The notes under the pieces were generated by a model. It was not told the DNA's origin. It saw only the letters and a list, made by a program, of their open reading frames with translations, and made no database searches. Source: DTBU01 sp964568845 (lineage in GTDB: Archaea > Thermoproteota > CALKCG01 > B24). Taken from it: DNA of 37,551 nt. The position numbers and the translations under genes were made by a program. Positions 8,664 through 16,456 of this stretch are shown here, in pieces. Each line of letters opens with the position of its first letter. The stretch's first letter is position 1. The stretch spans positions 1 to 37,551 of the forward strand of contig CAZMSC010000016.1 in the NCBI GenBank assembly GCA_964568845.1, read 5' to 3'.

Positions 8664-10406
8664 GCCCATTTTAACGTAAAACAGGTCTACAGCCTTCTTC
8701 ACAAACTCCCTATCTATAGGACCCAGGGGAGATACAGTCTCATATATCCTCTCAGCCATCTTCAAATCTCCAATCTTAAACCCCTCCCTCAATTTAAACC
8801 TATTCTTATCCCTGAGAATTTCCAACCCTAACTTCACAAGGTCTTCTGAGCTAAACCCATAGCCGACAGTTTTCAGAACATTCTCAGTTAACGTAGGATT
8901 GTATATACCTCTGGCGAAGAAGCAGACGACCAAGCTTGAGAGGATCTGACGCCAAGCCTCCTCCTCAAGCAGATAATCGACAGCCTCTTCAACAGACGGT
9001 TTACGGCTCTCCTTCAAAACCTTCTGGTCTAAACTATAACCAGCCGAATCTAAATGGCTGTGTCTAGCACCAGTTAGAAAACCGAGGTGAGCCGCTGGAC
9101 CAGTGTGGTAGCCTGGCATCTCATTCCCGCCGAACGACAACGCGTAGTCAGCCCCACCATATTTATCTGAAGCATACTTCACACCCATCGAGATGTCTCT
9201 GTAGAACTCCGTCGGCTGCTCTACGATAAGCCTCATAGCTTTAAGATAGGTCTTCCAATCACTCCATTTAGGCTTCAAACCCGCCGTTTCACCTTCAGAT
9301 ATTAAACCCTTCTCAAACGCTTCAGTCATCCACGCCAAAACCACACCGGTAGACATAGCGTCTACGCCTAAAACCTCAACCTCGTGGAAAAGCCTAAGCA
9401 TACCCTCCGTGTCTGATACACCGAGCATAGAGCCTAAGGCGTAAATCAGCTCGTAATCGTAAGATATCATAGTCGTCTTGTAAAAGTACGGCTCGTCTTC
9501 ATACGGCTCCCTTAACGCCGCCAAGTGTATGCAGGCTACTGGGCAGTGACTACAAGCGACTCTACGCCCCAGATAGTTTTCAGCGAGAAATTCGCCAGAG
9601 ATCTTCTCAGCGTCTTCAAACCTAGCCTCCCTGAGGTTTCTAGTCGGAAGACCTCCTATCTCATTTAAAGGAGAAACGTTCATAGAGGTCCCTATATCAT
9701 GATACTTACGCATAATCGCTGTTTTAGTAGCCGCGTTAAATACCTCATCATAGAGTATTCTGTAGGTTTTAACGTCTTTAACCGGTATCGTCCTCGTCCC
9801 AGATATCACTAGTGCTTTAAGCTTCTTACTACCGAAGACGGCTCCCAATCCAAGCCTACCGAAGTGCCTGTAGGTTTCAGTCGTTACACACGCGTATCTA
9901 ACCAACCTTTCGCCAGCAATCCCTATACGCATTATCGACCTAATACCAGCACCCGGCTCCCTTTCACGTATCACTCTTCCAACAGTTAAACTGCTACCAA
10001 CACCCCATAGACCTGAAGCATCTCTGAAGAAGACCCTCTCACCGTGAACAGCCACGTATATTGGGGTTTCACTAGCACCCTTAATAACCACGGCTTCATA
10101 GCCTGCTAATCTTATAGCTACAGCGCTTCTACCACCAGCATGGCTTTCACCGAGGTTTCCAGTTAAAGGCGATTTAAACAGTGCTATCGTCTTCGAAGCC
10201 ATAGGGTATAACCCTGTAAGGGGACCGACTGCGAAAACTATGACGTTTTCAGGCCCCAGCGGGTCCGCGGCTTTAGGCAGCTCTTCCTCTAAAAGCTTTA
10301 TACCGACACCGACCCCTCCAATTCTACCGTTGAAAAGCTCATAGCGATCCTCAACCCAGCTCCGTTTTCTAGATAGATCTATATTGAGGACTTTCCCATA
10401 CGTCAT
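8658..10406 (-). CDS. Tungsten-dependent aldehyde:ferredoxin oxidoreductase, large subunit
   Basis: 582 residues of the AOR family, which oxidises aldehydes to carboxylic acids using a tungsto-bispterin cofactor and one [4Fe-4S] cluster. Visible motifs: the N-terminal IDLSRKR...GRIGGVGVG, the pterin-binding-type segment GNLGESHAGGRSA, GRLGLGAVFGSKKLKALV, and the cluster ligands CSHCPVAC (CX2CX3C) with a distal cysteine in SSLVVCFF near the C-terminus. The ATG overlaps the stop of the upstream polyferredoxin gene (ATGA), so the two are co-translated and probably form a complex. A large subunit with a four-cluster partner resembles the WOR5/WorLS-type enzymes, which accept a range of aldehydes. 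The exact substrate, and tungsten over molybdenum, are inferred from the family. Confidence 0.92.
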   Translation of the reverse strand: MTYGKVLNIDLSRKRSWVEDRYELFNGRIGGVGVGIKLLEEELPKAADPLGPENVIVFAVGPLTGLYPMASKTIALFKSPLTGNLGESHAGGRSAVAIRLAGYEAVVIKGASETPIYVAVHGERVFFRDASGLWGVGSSLTVGRVIREREPGAGIRSIMRIGIAGERLVRYACVTTETYRHFGRLGLGAVFGSKKLKALVISGTRTIPVKDVKTYRILYDEVFNAATKTAIMRKYHDIGTSMNVSPLNEIGGLPTRNLREARFEDAEKISGEFLAENYLGRRVACSHCPVACIHLAALREPYEDEPYFYKTTMISYDYELIYALGSMLGVSDTEGMLRLFHEVEVLGVDAMSTGVVLAWMTEAFEKGLISEGETAGLKPKWSDWKTYLKAMRLIVEQPTEFYRDISMGVKYASDKYGGADYALSFGGNEMPGYHTGPAAHLGFLTGARHSHLDSAGYSLDQKVLKESRKPSVEEAVDYLLEEEAWRQILSSLVVCFFARGIYNPTLTENVLKTVGYGFSSEDLVKLGLEILRDKNRFKLREGFKIGDLKMAERIYETVSPLGPIDREFVKKAVDLFYVKMGL

Positions 10407-10813
10407 TTCCCCACCTCTTCGAAGGCTAGAATCTTATAAGGACAGTACTTTACACAATAACCGCAGTATAGGCATATTATTGGCTTGTTAAGTTCATAGT
10501 TCCAGAATACTGCTCCAAAAGGACAGGCCTCCCTACAGTGGCCGCATCCAATACATTTATCCGGGTTTAGTCTAACCCCGCCACCCGCCCTCACGGTTAA
10601 AGCCCCAGTGGGACAGACCTTCTGACATGGTGGATCCGGGCAGGCTCTACACACTATAACTGTAAACCCCCTTTCGATACCGCCAGTAGATTTAACAAGT
10701 ATGGCTGAAAGACCTAGGCCGCCATATCCAAGCCTCCTGCTACATGCAAACATGCAAAGCTGACAGCCTACGCAACGTTCACTATCTACTACAGATATCC
10801 TTTTAGCAGACAT
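10403..10813 (-). CDS. Polyferredoxin with four [4Fe-4S] clusters, AOR partner
   Basis: 136 residues holding sixteen cysteines in four sets: 14/17/20/24, 55/58/63/67, 87/90/93/97 and 114/117/120/124. The second set has the CX2CX4CX3C spacing seen in DMSO-reductase-type electron-transfer subunits. It should carry electrons from the aldehyde oxidoreductase encoded next door, which starts within its stop codon. There is no signal peptide, so it is cytoplasmic. On the minus strand an ACTTAATAAC element (about 10834-10845) sits about 25-28 nt upstream of the ATG, so the operon is probably leaderless. Confidence 0.92.
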   Translation of the reverse strand: MSAKRISVVDSERCVGCQLCMFACSRRLGYGGLGLSAILVKSTGGIERGFTVIVCRACPDPPCQKVCPTGALTVRAGGGVRLNPDKCIGCGHCREACPFGAVFWNYELNKPIICLYCGYCVKYCPYKILAFEEVGK

Positions 10814-10963
10814 ACAGCTGAATCTACCTTCAAGGTGTTATTAAGTTTTCAAGCGACGTTTAGAAGAGGATTTTACAAGCATACGCAACTTACTTAAAAA
10901 TCCATAGAAAAATGCAGAATAAAATTCATAAACCCTTTAATGTTAAAATTTACTTGAGTCGTT

Positions 10964-11194
10964 ATGAGCATGGCTTTAGTACTCATTAATACCGAAGCCG
11001 GATTTGAAGAAGCAGTTCTTGAAAAATTGAAAAAGACGAGGAACGTTAAAGAAGCATTCATCGTATACGGCGTCTACGATATAATCGCAAAAGTGGAGGC
11101 AAAGGACCTCGAAGAACTCAGAGACGTAATATCCGCCCGTTTAAGACATATTGAAGGTGTGAAGTCAACGGTAACGCTTATAGTAATCTCTTAA
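10964..11194 (+). CDS. Stand-alone RAM (Lrp/AsnC ligand-binding) domain protein
   Basis: 76 residues spanning one alpha/beta RAM domain (MALVLINTEAG, IVYGVYDIIAKVEA, LRHIEGVKSTVTLIVI) with no helix-turn-helix. Such proteins oligomerise and bind amino acids or other small effectors. They may modulate full-length Lrp-type regulators or enzymes. The ATG at 10964 is assigned; ATG at 10970 would remove two residues. The larA-like gene starts 26 nt downstream on the same strand, so co-transcription and a sensing link to that enzyme are possible, though unproven. Confidence 0.88.
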   Translation: MSMALVLINTEAGFEEAVLEKLKKTRNVKEAFIVYGVYDIIAKVEAKDLEELRDVISARLRHIEGVKSTVTLIVIS

Positions 11195-11220
11195 GGCTCT
11201 TCTTATAGAACGGTGTTTAA

Positions 11221-12486
11221 ATGCAAAGGCGTACCTTAACTATGCACTACGGTGTTGAGAGTAGAGAATTTGAAGTAGATGAAAGCAGAATCTTAAACAT
11301 TGTAGAGCCGCGACGTGTAAAACCCGTTAAACGTTTAGACGCGGCCGTTAAAGAGTCTCTGATGAAACCCATAGAGTATATGAGAATTATAGACTACGTT
11401 AAGCCGGATATGACAATCGCCATAATATCAGAAGATAATACAAGAGTATGCCCCGTAGATAGGATAATACCCCATATACTAGTCGAATTTAAGGAGGCTG
11501 GTGTTAAACGTGAAAACATCAAGATAGTAGTGGCTCTAGGAACCCATAGACCTATGACGAAGGAGGAGCTTGAAAACAAGCTTGGAAAAGAAGTCGTTGA
11601 AGAGTATGAAGTTATAAACCACACGTGGAGGAATCAAGATGAGCTCGTTGAAGTAGCTATAACGGATTCAGGAACCCCTGTGAAAGTCAATAGGCACGTA
11701 GTGGAAGCAGACTTTAAAATAGGTATTGGCAATGTTATCCCCCACAGGGTTTCAGGGTACTCCGGCGGTGCTAAAATCATCCAGCCAGGCATATGCGGAG
11801 CTGAGATTACCGGTGAAACGCATTGGAAGGCTGCTCTAATACCTATAGAGGAGGCTCTAGGGGTTGTTGAAAACCCTGTGAGGTGGGAAATGGAACGTAT
11901 AGCTTCGAAAGTCGGTTTAAACGCTATTGTAAACACGGTGCTGAATCGAGATCGAGAAGTAGTTGACGTCGTATTTGGAGACTTTGTCAAAGCCCATAGG
12001 AAGGCGGTTAAAACGGTTGATTCGATTTACAAGTTTAAACTGGAGGAGAAAGCTGACATAGTCGTCGTAGATAGTCACCCCGCTGATTTAGATATGTGGC
12101 AGGCTGTTAAAGCCCTCTTCCCAGCGGCTCTAGCCGTTAAGAGGGGAGGGATTATAGTCTTCCTAACACCATGTCCTGAAGGCGTTTCAAAGGAACATCC
12201 TGAAGTTGAAGAGCTCGGTTATCAGCCTATACCAGTTGTAAAGAAGATGGTTGAAGATGGATCTATAGACGACCTCATAGCCGCTGCACACATAGTCATG
12301 GTTAGGGAGGTCTTAGATAGAGCTAAGTGTATAATGGTTTCAGATGGTTTAAGCGAAAGTTTAGCCTGCAAGCTAGGCTTCAATTACGCTAGCGATCTAC
12401 AAGATGCTGTAGATGAAGCTTTAAGGGAAAAACCCGATGGCAGAATACTGGTTATGCGGATGGGTGCTGAACTGACTTTAAGCTAA
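11221..12486 (+). CDS. larA: LarA-family nickel-pincer racemase/epimerase
   Basis: 421 residues of the LarA/DUF2088 family, whose founder racemises lactate with a lysine-tethered nickel-pincer nucleotide. All key residues are visible: His109 (ALGTHRP), His175 and Lys185 (IPHRVSGYSGGAKIIQPG), and His201 (GETHW). Each is one position beyond the Lactobacillus numbering 108/174/184/200. The enzyme should therefore bind the cofactor. The family also includes racemases and epimerases of other 2-hydroxy acids, so lactate is not assured. LarB, LarC and LarE are not in this window and must lie elsewhere if the enzyme is active. The start is ATG 11221; ATG 11242 is a possible alternative. The gene converges on the GTPase gene with a 14-nt gap. 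Confidence 0.88.
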   Translation: MQRRTLTMHYGVESREFEVDESRILNIVEPRRVKPVKRLDAAVKESLMKPIEYMRIIDYVKPDMTIAIISEDNTRVCPVDRIIPHILVEFKEAGVKRENIKIVVALGTHRPMTKEELENKLGKEVVEEYEVINHTWRNQDELVEVAITDSGTPVKVNRHVVEADFKIGIGNVIPHRVSGYSGGAKIIQPGICGAEITGETHWKAALIPIEEALGVVENPVRWEMERIASKVGLNAIVNTVLNRDREVVDVVFGDFVKAHRKAVKTVDSIYKFKLEEKADIVVVDSHPADLDMWQAVKALFPAALAVKRGGIIVFLTPCPEGVSKEHPEVEELGYQPIPVVKKMVEDGSIDDLIAAAHIVMVREVLDRAKCIMVSDGLSESLACKLGFNYASDLQDAVDEALREKPDGRILVMRMGAELTLS

Positions 12487-12500
12487 ACACCTACACTGGC

Positions 12501-13661
12501 CTATTTTACATGAATTTCAACTATACAGCCATCTTCAACGGGATAATTTAAACCAACCCTCAAGCCCCTAGCATTCCCGCTCCAAATCCTAGCGTACTTA
12601 AACCTCTCGTACAGCTCCCTATGGATGCTCTTAGCGACATCGCTGACGGTAGCCCCCCTCCTCAAAACTATGGGTTTAGGATCCGGTTTAATGCTCCCAA
12701 CGGGTTTAGTATATACTCTTATCAACTCTAACGTCTCGATCAGCGTCTTTCCAATGATACTTAACCCCACTCCAGTGGTACACGAAACCGGGACAACTTT
12801 CAATTCGCCGACGAGTTTCAATACTACGTCGAGATTCTCTCTAGAACCCGGGAGATCCATCTTATTGGCTAAGACAATTGTGGGCTTATAAGTGGACATG
12901 CCGAAGATAGCATCTTCAACGTCGTCCATATACACCTCTCCAATAAGCTTTACAAAAACGGATTTAAAACCATAACCCGCTAGAAGCTCTTTAACCTCCT
13001 CAAAGGAGCAGTCGATGAGCCTTCCCCCGCCACCTATAGTTATAGCACCAGTTGGCTTACGTAAGATCTCCACATGCCCTCTAGGTTTTTTAATGAGTAT
13101 TCTTGAGTTTTCAAGCTCCTCTGTAAGGATTTGCCACTGTTTAACGGGGTCTTTTGAAGCGTCGATCATAAGTATTAAGCCGTCAGCATTTCTAATGATG
13201 TTCATTACTTTTAAACCATGACCCTTCCCCTCAGAAGACCCCTCCATCAAAGCAGGCAGCTCTACGAGCTGAAAATCCACACCATCATAATGGAAAGCCC
13301 CTACCACTGGAAGAGTAGTCGTATATGGTGTGTTGCTGATAAGTGGTCTAGCATTCGTTAAAGCCGATAGGAGGCTGCTTTTACCGACGTTCGTTAAACC
13401 AGCTATCGCTATCTGCACGTCACCAGCCTTCTCAACAGCAAATAGGTCTCTAGCAGTCTTCCTCCTCCTCTTCCTAGCTTCAAGCTCCTCTTCTAAAGCC
13501 GAAACCTTCCTCTTAACGTTGATTATAAGTTTAGCAGTACCCTTATGCTTCGGGCAGATCGACAAGAACTCCTTCATAAGTCTAATCTTATCCTCGACAT
13601 CTCTAGCAGCCACAACCTCAGCCCACTTACTCTTCGCCTTATCGGGGAGATTTGTGACCAT
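12501..13661 (-). CDS. DRG/Obg-like GTPase with C-terminal TGS domain
   Basis: 386 residues. The basic helical N-terminus (1-80) is followed by a G domain: G1 GLTNVGKS (88-95), G4 NKMD (266-269) and a G5-like VSC. The C-terminal TGS domain (about 315-386, ending in EDGCIVEIHVK) is typical of DRG proteins, which act around ribosomes and RNA. An insertion between G3 and G4 also matches DRG architecture. The G3 motif reads ELPA (134-137) where DRG proteins have DLPG, so gamma-phosphate sensing may be altered. The start is ATG 13661, with a TTTATAGA TATA-like box about 30 nt upstream. The exact cellular role is unknown. Confidence 0.87.
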   Translation of the reverse strand: MVTNLPDKAKSKWAEVVAARDVEDKIRLMKEFLSICPKHKGTAKLIINVKRKVSALEEELEARKRRRKTARDLFAVEKAGDVQIAIAGLTNVGKSSLLSALTNARPLISNTPYTTTLPVVGAFHYDGVDFQLVELPALMEGSSEGKGHGLKVMNIIRNADGLILMIDASKDPVKQWQILTEELENSRILIKKPRGHVEILRKPTGAITIGGGGRLIDCSFEEVKELLAGYGFKSVFVKLIGEVYMDDVEDAIFGMSTYKPTIVLANKMDLPGSRENLDVVLKLVGELKVVPVSCTTGVGLSIIGKTLIETLELIRVYTKPVGSIKPDPKPIVLRRGATVSDVAKSIHRELYERFKYARIWSGNARGLRVGLNYPVEDGCIVEIHVK

Positions 13662-13802
13662 CTAAACCATGATAAAGCGTTGCAAATCTATAAATATTTC
13701 AAAAACAGTTGATGTACAATATACTGTTTAAAAACTAAACAGGTGTAAGTAAGACTCGGAAAAACTTAAAGGCTAAAAACCTCTGAAAGTGACATTGAAT
13801 CG

Positions 13803-15005
13803 GTGACCACAATGAATGGTAGACCTTTCCACATAGCGTTGCCTGAAGAGATTAAAAAGGGATATACCACAGACATATACTTCATACGTACGAAGAAGAT
13901 CCTAGATGCGCTCAAAATGGATAAGATGAGGGTTGTAATGGAAGTTACATCTGGAAAACTACCGAGAGATTGGCCTTGGGCTGTGTTCTGCGGTTTGGAA
14001 GACGTTCTAACGCTTTTAGAAGGGCTTCCAGTAAACGTCTCCTCCTTTCCAGAGGGGACGATTTTCAAACCGTTCGACGTAGATGGTTTAAGAGTACCCG
14101 TTATGACCGTTGAAGGCCCTTACGGAGACTTCTGCATATATGAAACACCCCTACTCGGCCTCGTATGTCAAGCTTCTGGCGTAGCTACGATGTCTGCTAG
14201 GATTAGAAAAGTCGCTAAAGATAGGCTTGTAATAGGATTTGGAATACGTAGAATGCATCCAGCTTTAGCCCCAATGATAGATAGAGCAAGCTACATAGGT
14301 GGTGTAGATGGGGTATCAAGTATTATTGGTGCTGAAACCATAAACAAGAGACCCATGGGAACTATGCCCCACGCCCTCATAATAGTCTTAGGCGACCAAG
14401 TGAAAGCTTGGAAGAGCTTTGACGAATTTATCGAGAAGGCAGTTCCCAGAATAGCTCTAGTAGATACGTTCTACGACGAGAAGGTGGAGGCCATTATGGC
14501 TGCCGAAGCTCTAGGCGATAGGCTTTACGGTGTTAGATTGGACACCCCTGGCTCTAGAAAGGGAGACTTCGCAGCAATAGTTAGAGAAGTTAAGTGGGAG
14601 CTGAAAACCAGGGGATATAGCAACGTTAAAGTCATAGTTTCAGGAGGACTTGATGATGAGAATATTCCCATCCTTGTAGAGGCAGGAGCCGACGGTTTCG
14701 GAGTCGGCACGTCTATAAGCAACGCTCCCACCGTAGACTTCGCAATGGATATAGTATGCGTTGAAGATAAACCCATCGCTAAGAGGGGGAAGCTCTCAGG
14801 TAGAAAGCAGGTTTGGAGATGTGAAAACTGCCTGGCAGATTACGTCAGACTTGAGTGGGAAGAACAGCCTAAATGTAGGTTTTGCGGTGGAGAAACAGTG
14901 CCCATGCTCAGAAAGTACATGGATAACGGCAGAGTATTGATTAGAGAGGACGTTGAGGATATACGTAGACGAACGTTATCTCAACTCGAAAAAGTTCAAG
15001 TCTAA
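13803..15005 (+). CDS. pncB: Nicotinate phosphoribosyltransferase, archaeal type
   Basis: About 400 residues. It joins nicotinate and PRPP to form nicotinate mononucleotide in NAD salvage. Typical features are FCGLEDVLTLLEGLPV, MTVEGPYGDF, GFGIRRMHPALAPM, VRLDTPGSRKGDF, VSGGLDDENI and the phosphate-binding GADGFGVGTSISNAP. A zinc-ribbon-like insertion near the C-terminus (CENC...CRFC) is common in archaeal members. The frame opens with GTG 13803; ATG 13812, three codons in, is an equally good start. CTTAAA (13765-13770) may be the TATA box. The oxidoreductase gene follows 41 nt later with its own TATA box, so they are probably separate units. Confidence 0.92.
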   Translation: MTTMNGRPFHIALPEEIKKGYTTDIYFIRTKKILDALKMDKMRVVMEVTSGKLPRDWPWAVFCGLEDVLTLLEGLPVNVSSFPEGTIFKPFDVDGLRVPVMTVEGPYGDFCIYETPLLGLVCQASGVATMSARIRKVAKDRLVIGFGIRRMHPALAPMIDRASYIGGVDGVSSIIGAETINKRPMGTMPHALIIVLGDQVKAWKSFDEFIEKAVPRIALVDTFYDEKVEAIMAAEALGDRLYGVRLDTPGSRKGDFAAIVREVKWELKTRGYSNVKVIVSGGLDDENIPILVEAGADGFGVGTSISNAPTVDFAMDIVCVEDKPIAKRGKLSGRKQVWRCENCLADYVRLEWEEQPKCRFCGGETVPMLRKYMDNGRVLIREDVEDIRRRTLSQLEKVQV

Positions 15006-15015
15006 CATCATAATA

Positions 15016-15027
15016 ATTAAATATATC
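15016..15027 (+). promoter_or_regulatory. TATA box of the Gfo/Idh/MocA gene
   Basis: ATTAAATATATC is centred about 26 nt before the ATG at 15047, giving a leaderless transcript. No Shine-Dalgarno precedes that ATG. Confidence 0.5.
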
Positions 15028-15046
15028 TAGTAAAACCGTTTTATTA

Positions 15047-16102
15047 ATGATTCGCATGGGTACTGTAGGAGTTGGAGTTATAGGTTGCGGCTCAATAGGA
15101 AAGTATCACATAGATAGATGTCTTAAACTCAGCGAGGCAAAAGTCGTAGCAGTCTGCGACATAGATAAACAGGCTTTAAAAGAAGTGAAGGAGAAGTTTA
15201 AGGTGGAAAACCTCTACGTTGACTACCATGATCTATTGGATAGGAAGGATGTTGAAGCCGTTGTGGTGAGTCTACCGAACTATCTCCACGCACCAGTAAC
15301 CATCGATGCTTTAAAGAGTGGAAAGCACGTCCTCTGCGAGAAGCCTCCGGCTTTAAACGCTAAGCAGGTTGAAGAAATGTTTGCAACATCTAAAAAGGCT
15401 GGTAAGAAGCTGGTTATAGGGTTAACGAGAAGGTTCTCTAATACAACGAGGGTTTTAAGGGAGTACGTTGCAGATGGAGCATTAGGTGAAGTATACCTAG
15501 CTAAATGCGGCTACCTCAGAAGAACCGGTATACCAGGTATGGGAAGCTGGTTTACTACGAAATCCCTAGCCGGATCTGGAGCGGTATTTGACATAGGTGT
15601 CCACGCATTAGACATGACGTTTTGGATCATAAACGATTTCAAGGCCAAATCCGTATATGCCTCAACATACGCTAAATTTGGACCTAGGGGGAAGGCTGCT
15701 GGAGACTGGGGTAAGCCCGTCCCAGGAGGGCCATTCGACGTAGAAGACCTTGGCGTAGCTCTCATAAAAATGGAGAGTGGAGCTACAGTCTACTTGGAAG
15801 CCGCATGGGCCAGTTTTGCACCTAAAGCCGAGTTCTACGTTCACCTCTTAGGTGACGCTGGTGGGCTAGATTACCCAGCCATGAACTTAATAACAGAGGA
15901 AGAGGGGAAAATCGTTACCAAGAAGATTGAATGCGAGGAAAAAGAAGACCCCTACCTGGTAGAGATGAGGCACTTCATAGTAGACTGCATCTTGAAAGAT
16001 GAAGAACCCATTACCAAGCCTGGAGAAATAATAATGCTACAGGAAACCCTCGACGCCATCTTAGAATCCGCCGAGAAGAAGGAAGAAGTCAAAGTCCATT
16101 AA
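15047..16102 (+). CDS. Gfo/Idh/MocA-family NAD(P)-dependent oxidoreductase
   Basis: 351 residues. The N-terminal Rossmann fold has GVIGCGSIGKYH (GxGxxG at 13-18), AVCDID for ribose binding, and the family signature CEKPPALN (around 95-102). The C-terminal alpha/beta domain includes GSGAVFDIGVHALDMTFWI, with the aspartate and histidine expected at the catalytic site. Members oxidise or reduce sugars, inositols or related polyols with NAD(P). The substrate cannot be read from the sequence. The gene appears monocistronic and leaderless from ATG 15047. The fucosidase and deacetylase elsewhere in the window make a carbohydrate role plausible. Confidence 0.9.
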   Translation: MIRMGTVGVGVIGCGSIGKYHIDRCLKLSEAKVVAVCDIDKQALKEVKEKFKVENLYVDYHDLLDRKDVEAVVVSLPNYLHAPVTIDALKSGKHVLCEKPPALNAKQVEEMFATSKKAGKKLVIGLTRRFSNTTRVLREYVADGALGEVYLAKCGYLRRTGIPGMGSWFTTKSLAGSGAVFDIGVHALDMTFWIINDFKAKSVYASTYAKFGPRGKAAGDWGKPVPGGPFDVEDLGVALIKMESGATVYLEAAWASFAPKAEFYVHLLGDAGGLDYPAMNLITEEEGKIVTKKIECEEKEDPYLVEMRHFIVDCILKDEEPITKPGEIIMLQETLDAILESAEKKEEVKVH

Positions 16103-16175
16103 ACTCCTCCTTCCTTTTTAGGTTTAACCATATTTCAATAAGGCTCATACTAACAAGATCTGACGCCTCAAAATC

Positions 16176-16397
16176 TCAATGTTTAACCTCCCGAAGTATT
16201 GTAACGGCTGCTACGTGAGAGCATACACGTCTCCTCTGAAAACCTTGACAGGTACAGGTTAATCTTCCGTCTGGAAGCTGTTGGACGACGTAAGTTCCGT
16301 GATTCCCTACAACGCTAAACCTACCCCCTCCAAGATATACCACCCTCTTCTGTCTTACGAGCTTCTCAGCCTTCTCAACCATTTTCTCCAAACCCAT
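16176..16397 (-). CDS. Small SWIM zinc-finger protein
   Basis: 73 residues containing a complete SWIM motif, Cys48-x-Cys50...Cys59-x-His61 (CTCQGFQRRRVCSH), preceded by the beta-strand region YLGGGRFSVVGNHGTYVV. SWIM modules bind zinc and mediate DNA or protein contacts. In archaea, short stand-alone versions are common and some are linked to recombination (Sws1-like) complexes. The N-terminal 18 residues are basic and helical. The start is ATG 16397, with CATTTACTTAAC about 25-35 nt upstream on its strand as a possible TATA box. It converges with the oxidoreductase gene across 73 nt and sits downstream of, and co-oriented with, the SHMT-like gene. Confidence 0.85.
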   Translation of the reverse strand: MGLEKMVEKAEKLVRQKRVVYLGGGRFSVVGNHGTYVVQQLPDGRLTCTCQGFQRRRVCSHVAAVTILREVKH

Positions 16398-16456
16398 TCA
16401 AGAAAAAACTGGGGGAAGGAGTTAAGTAAATGTTTCTCTTAAATTGCTTAAAGCGG

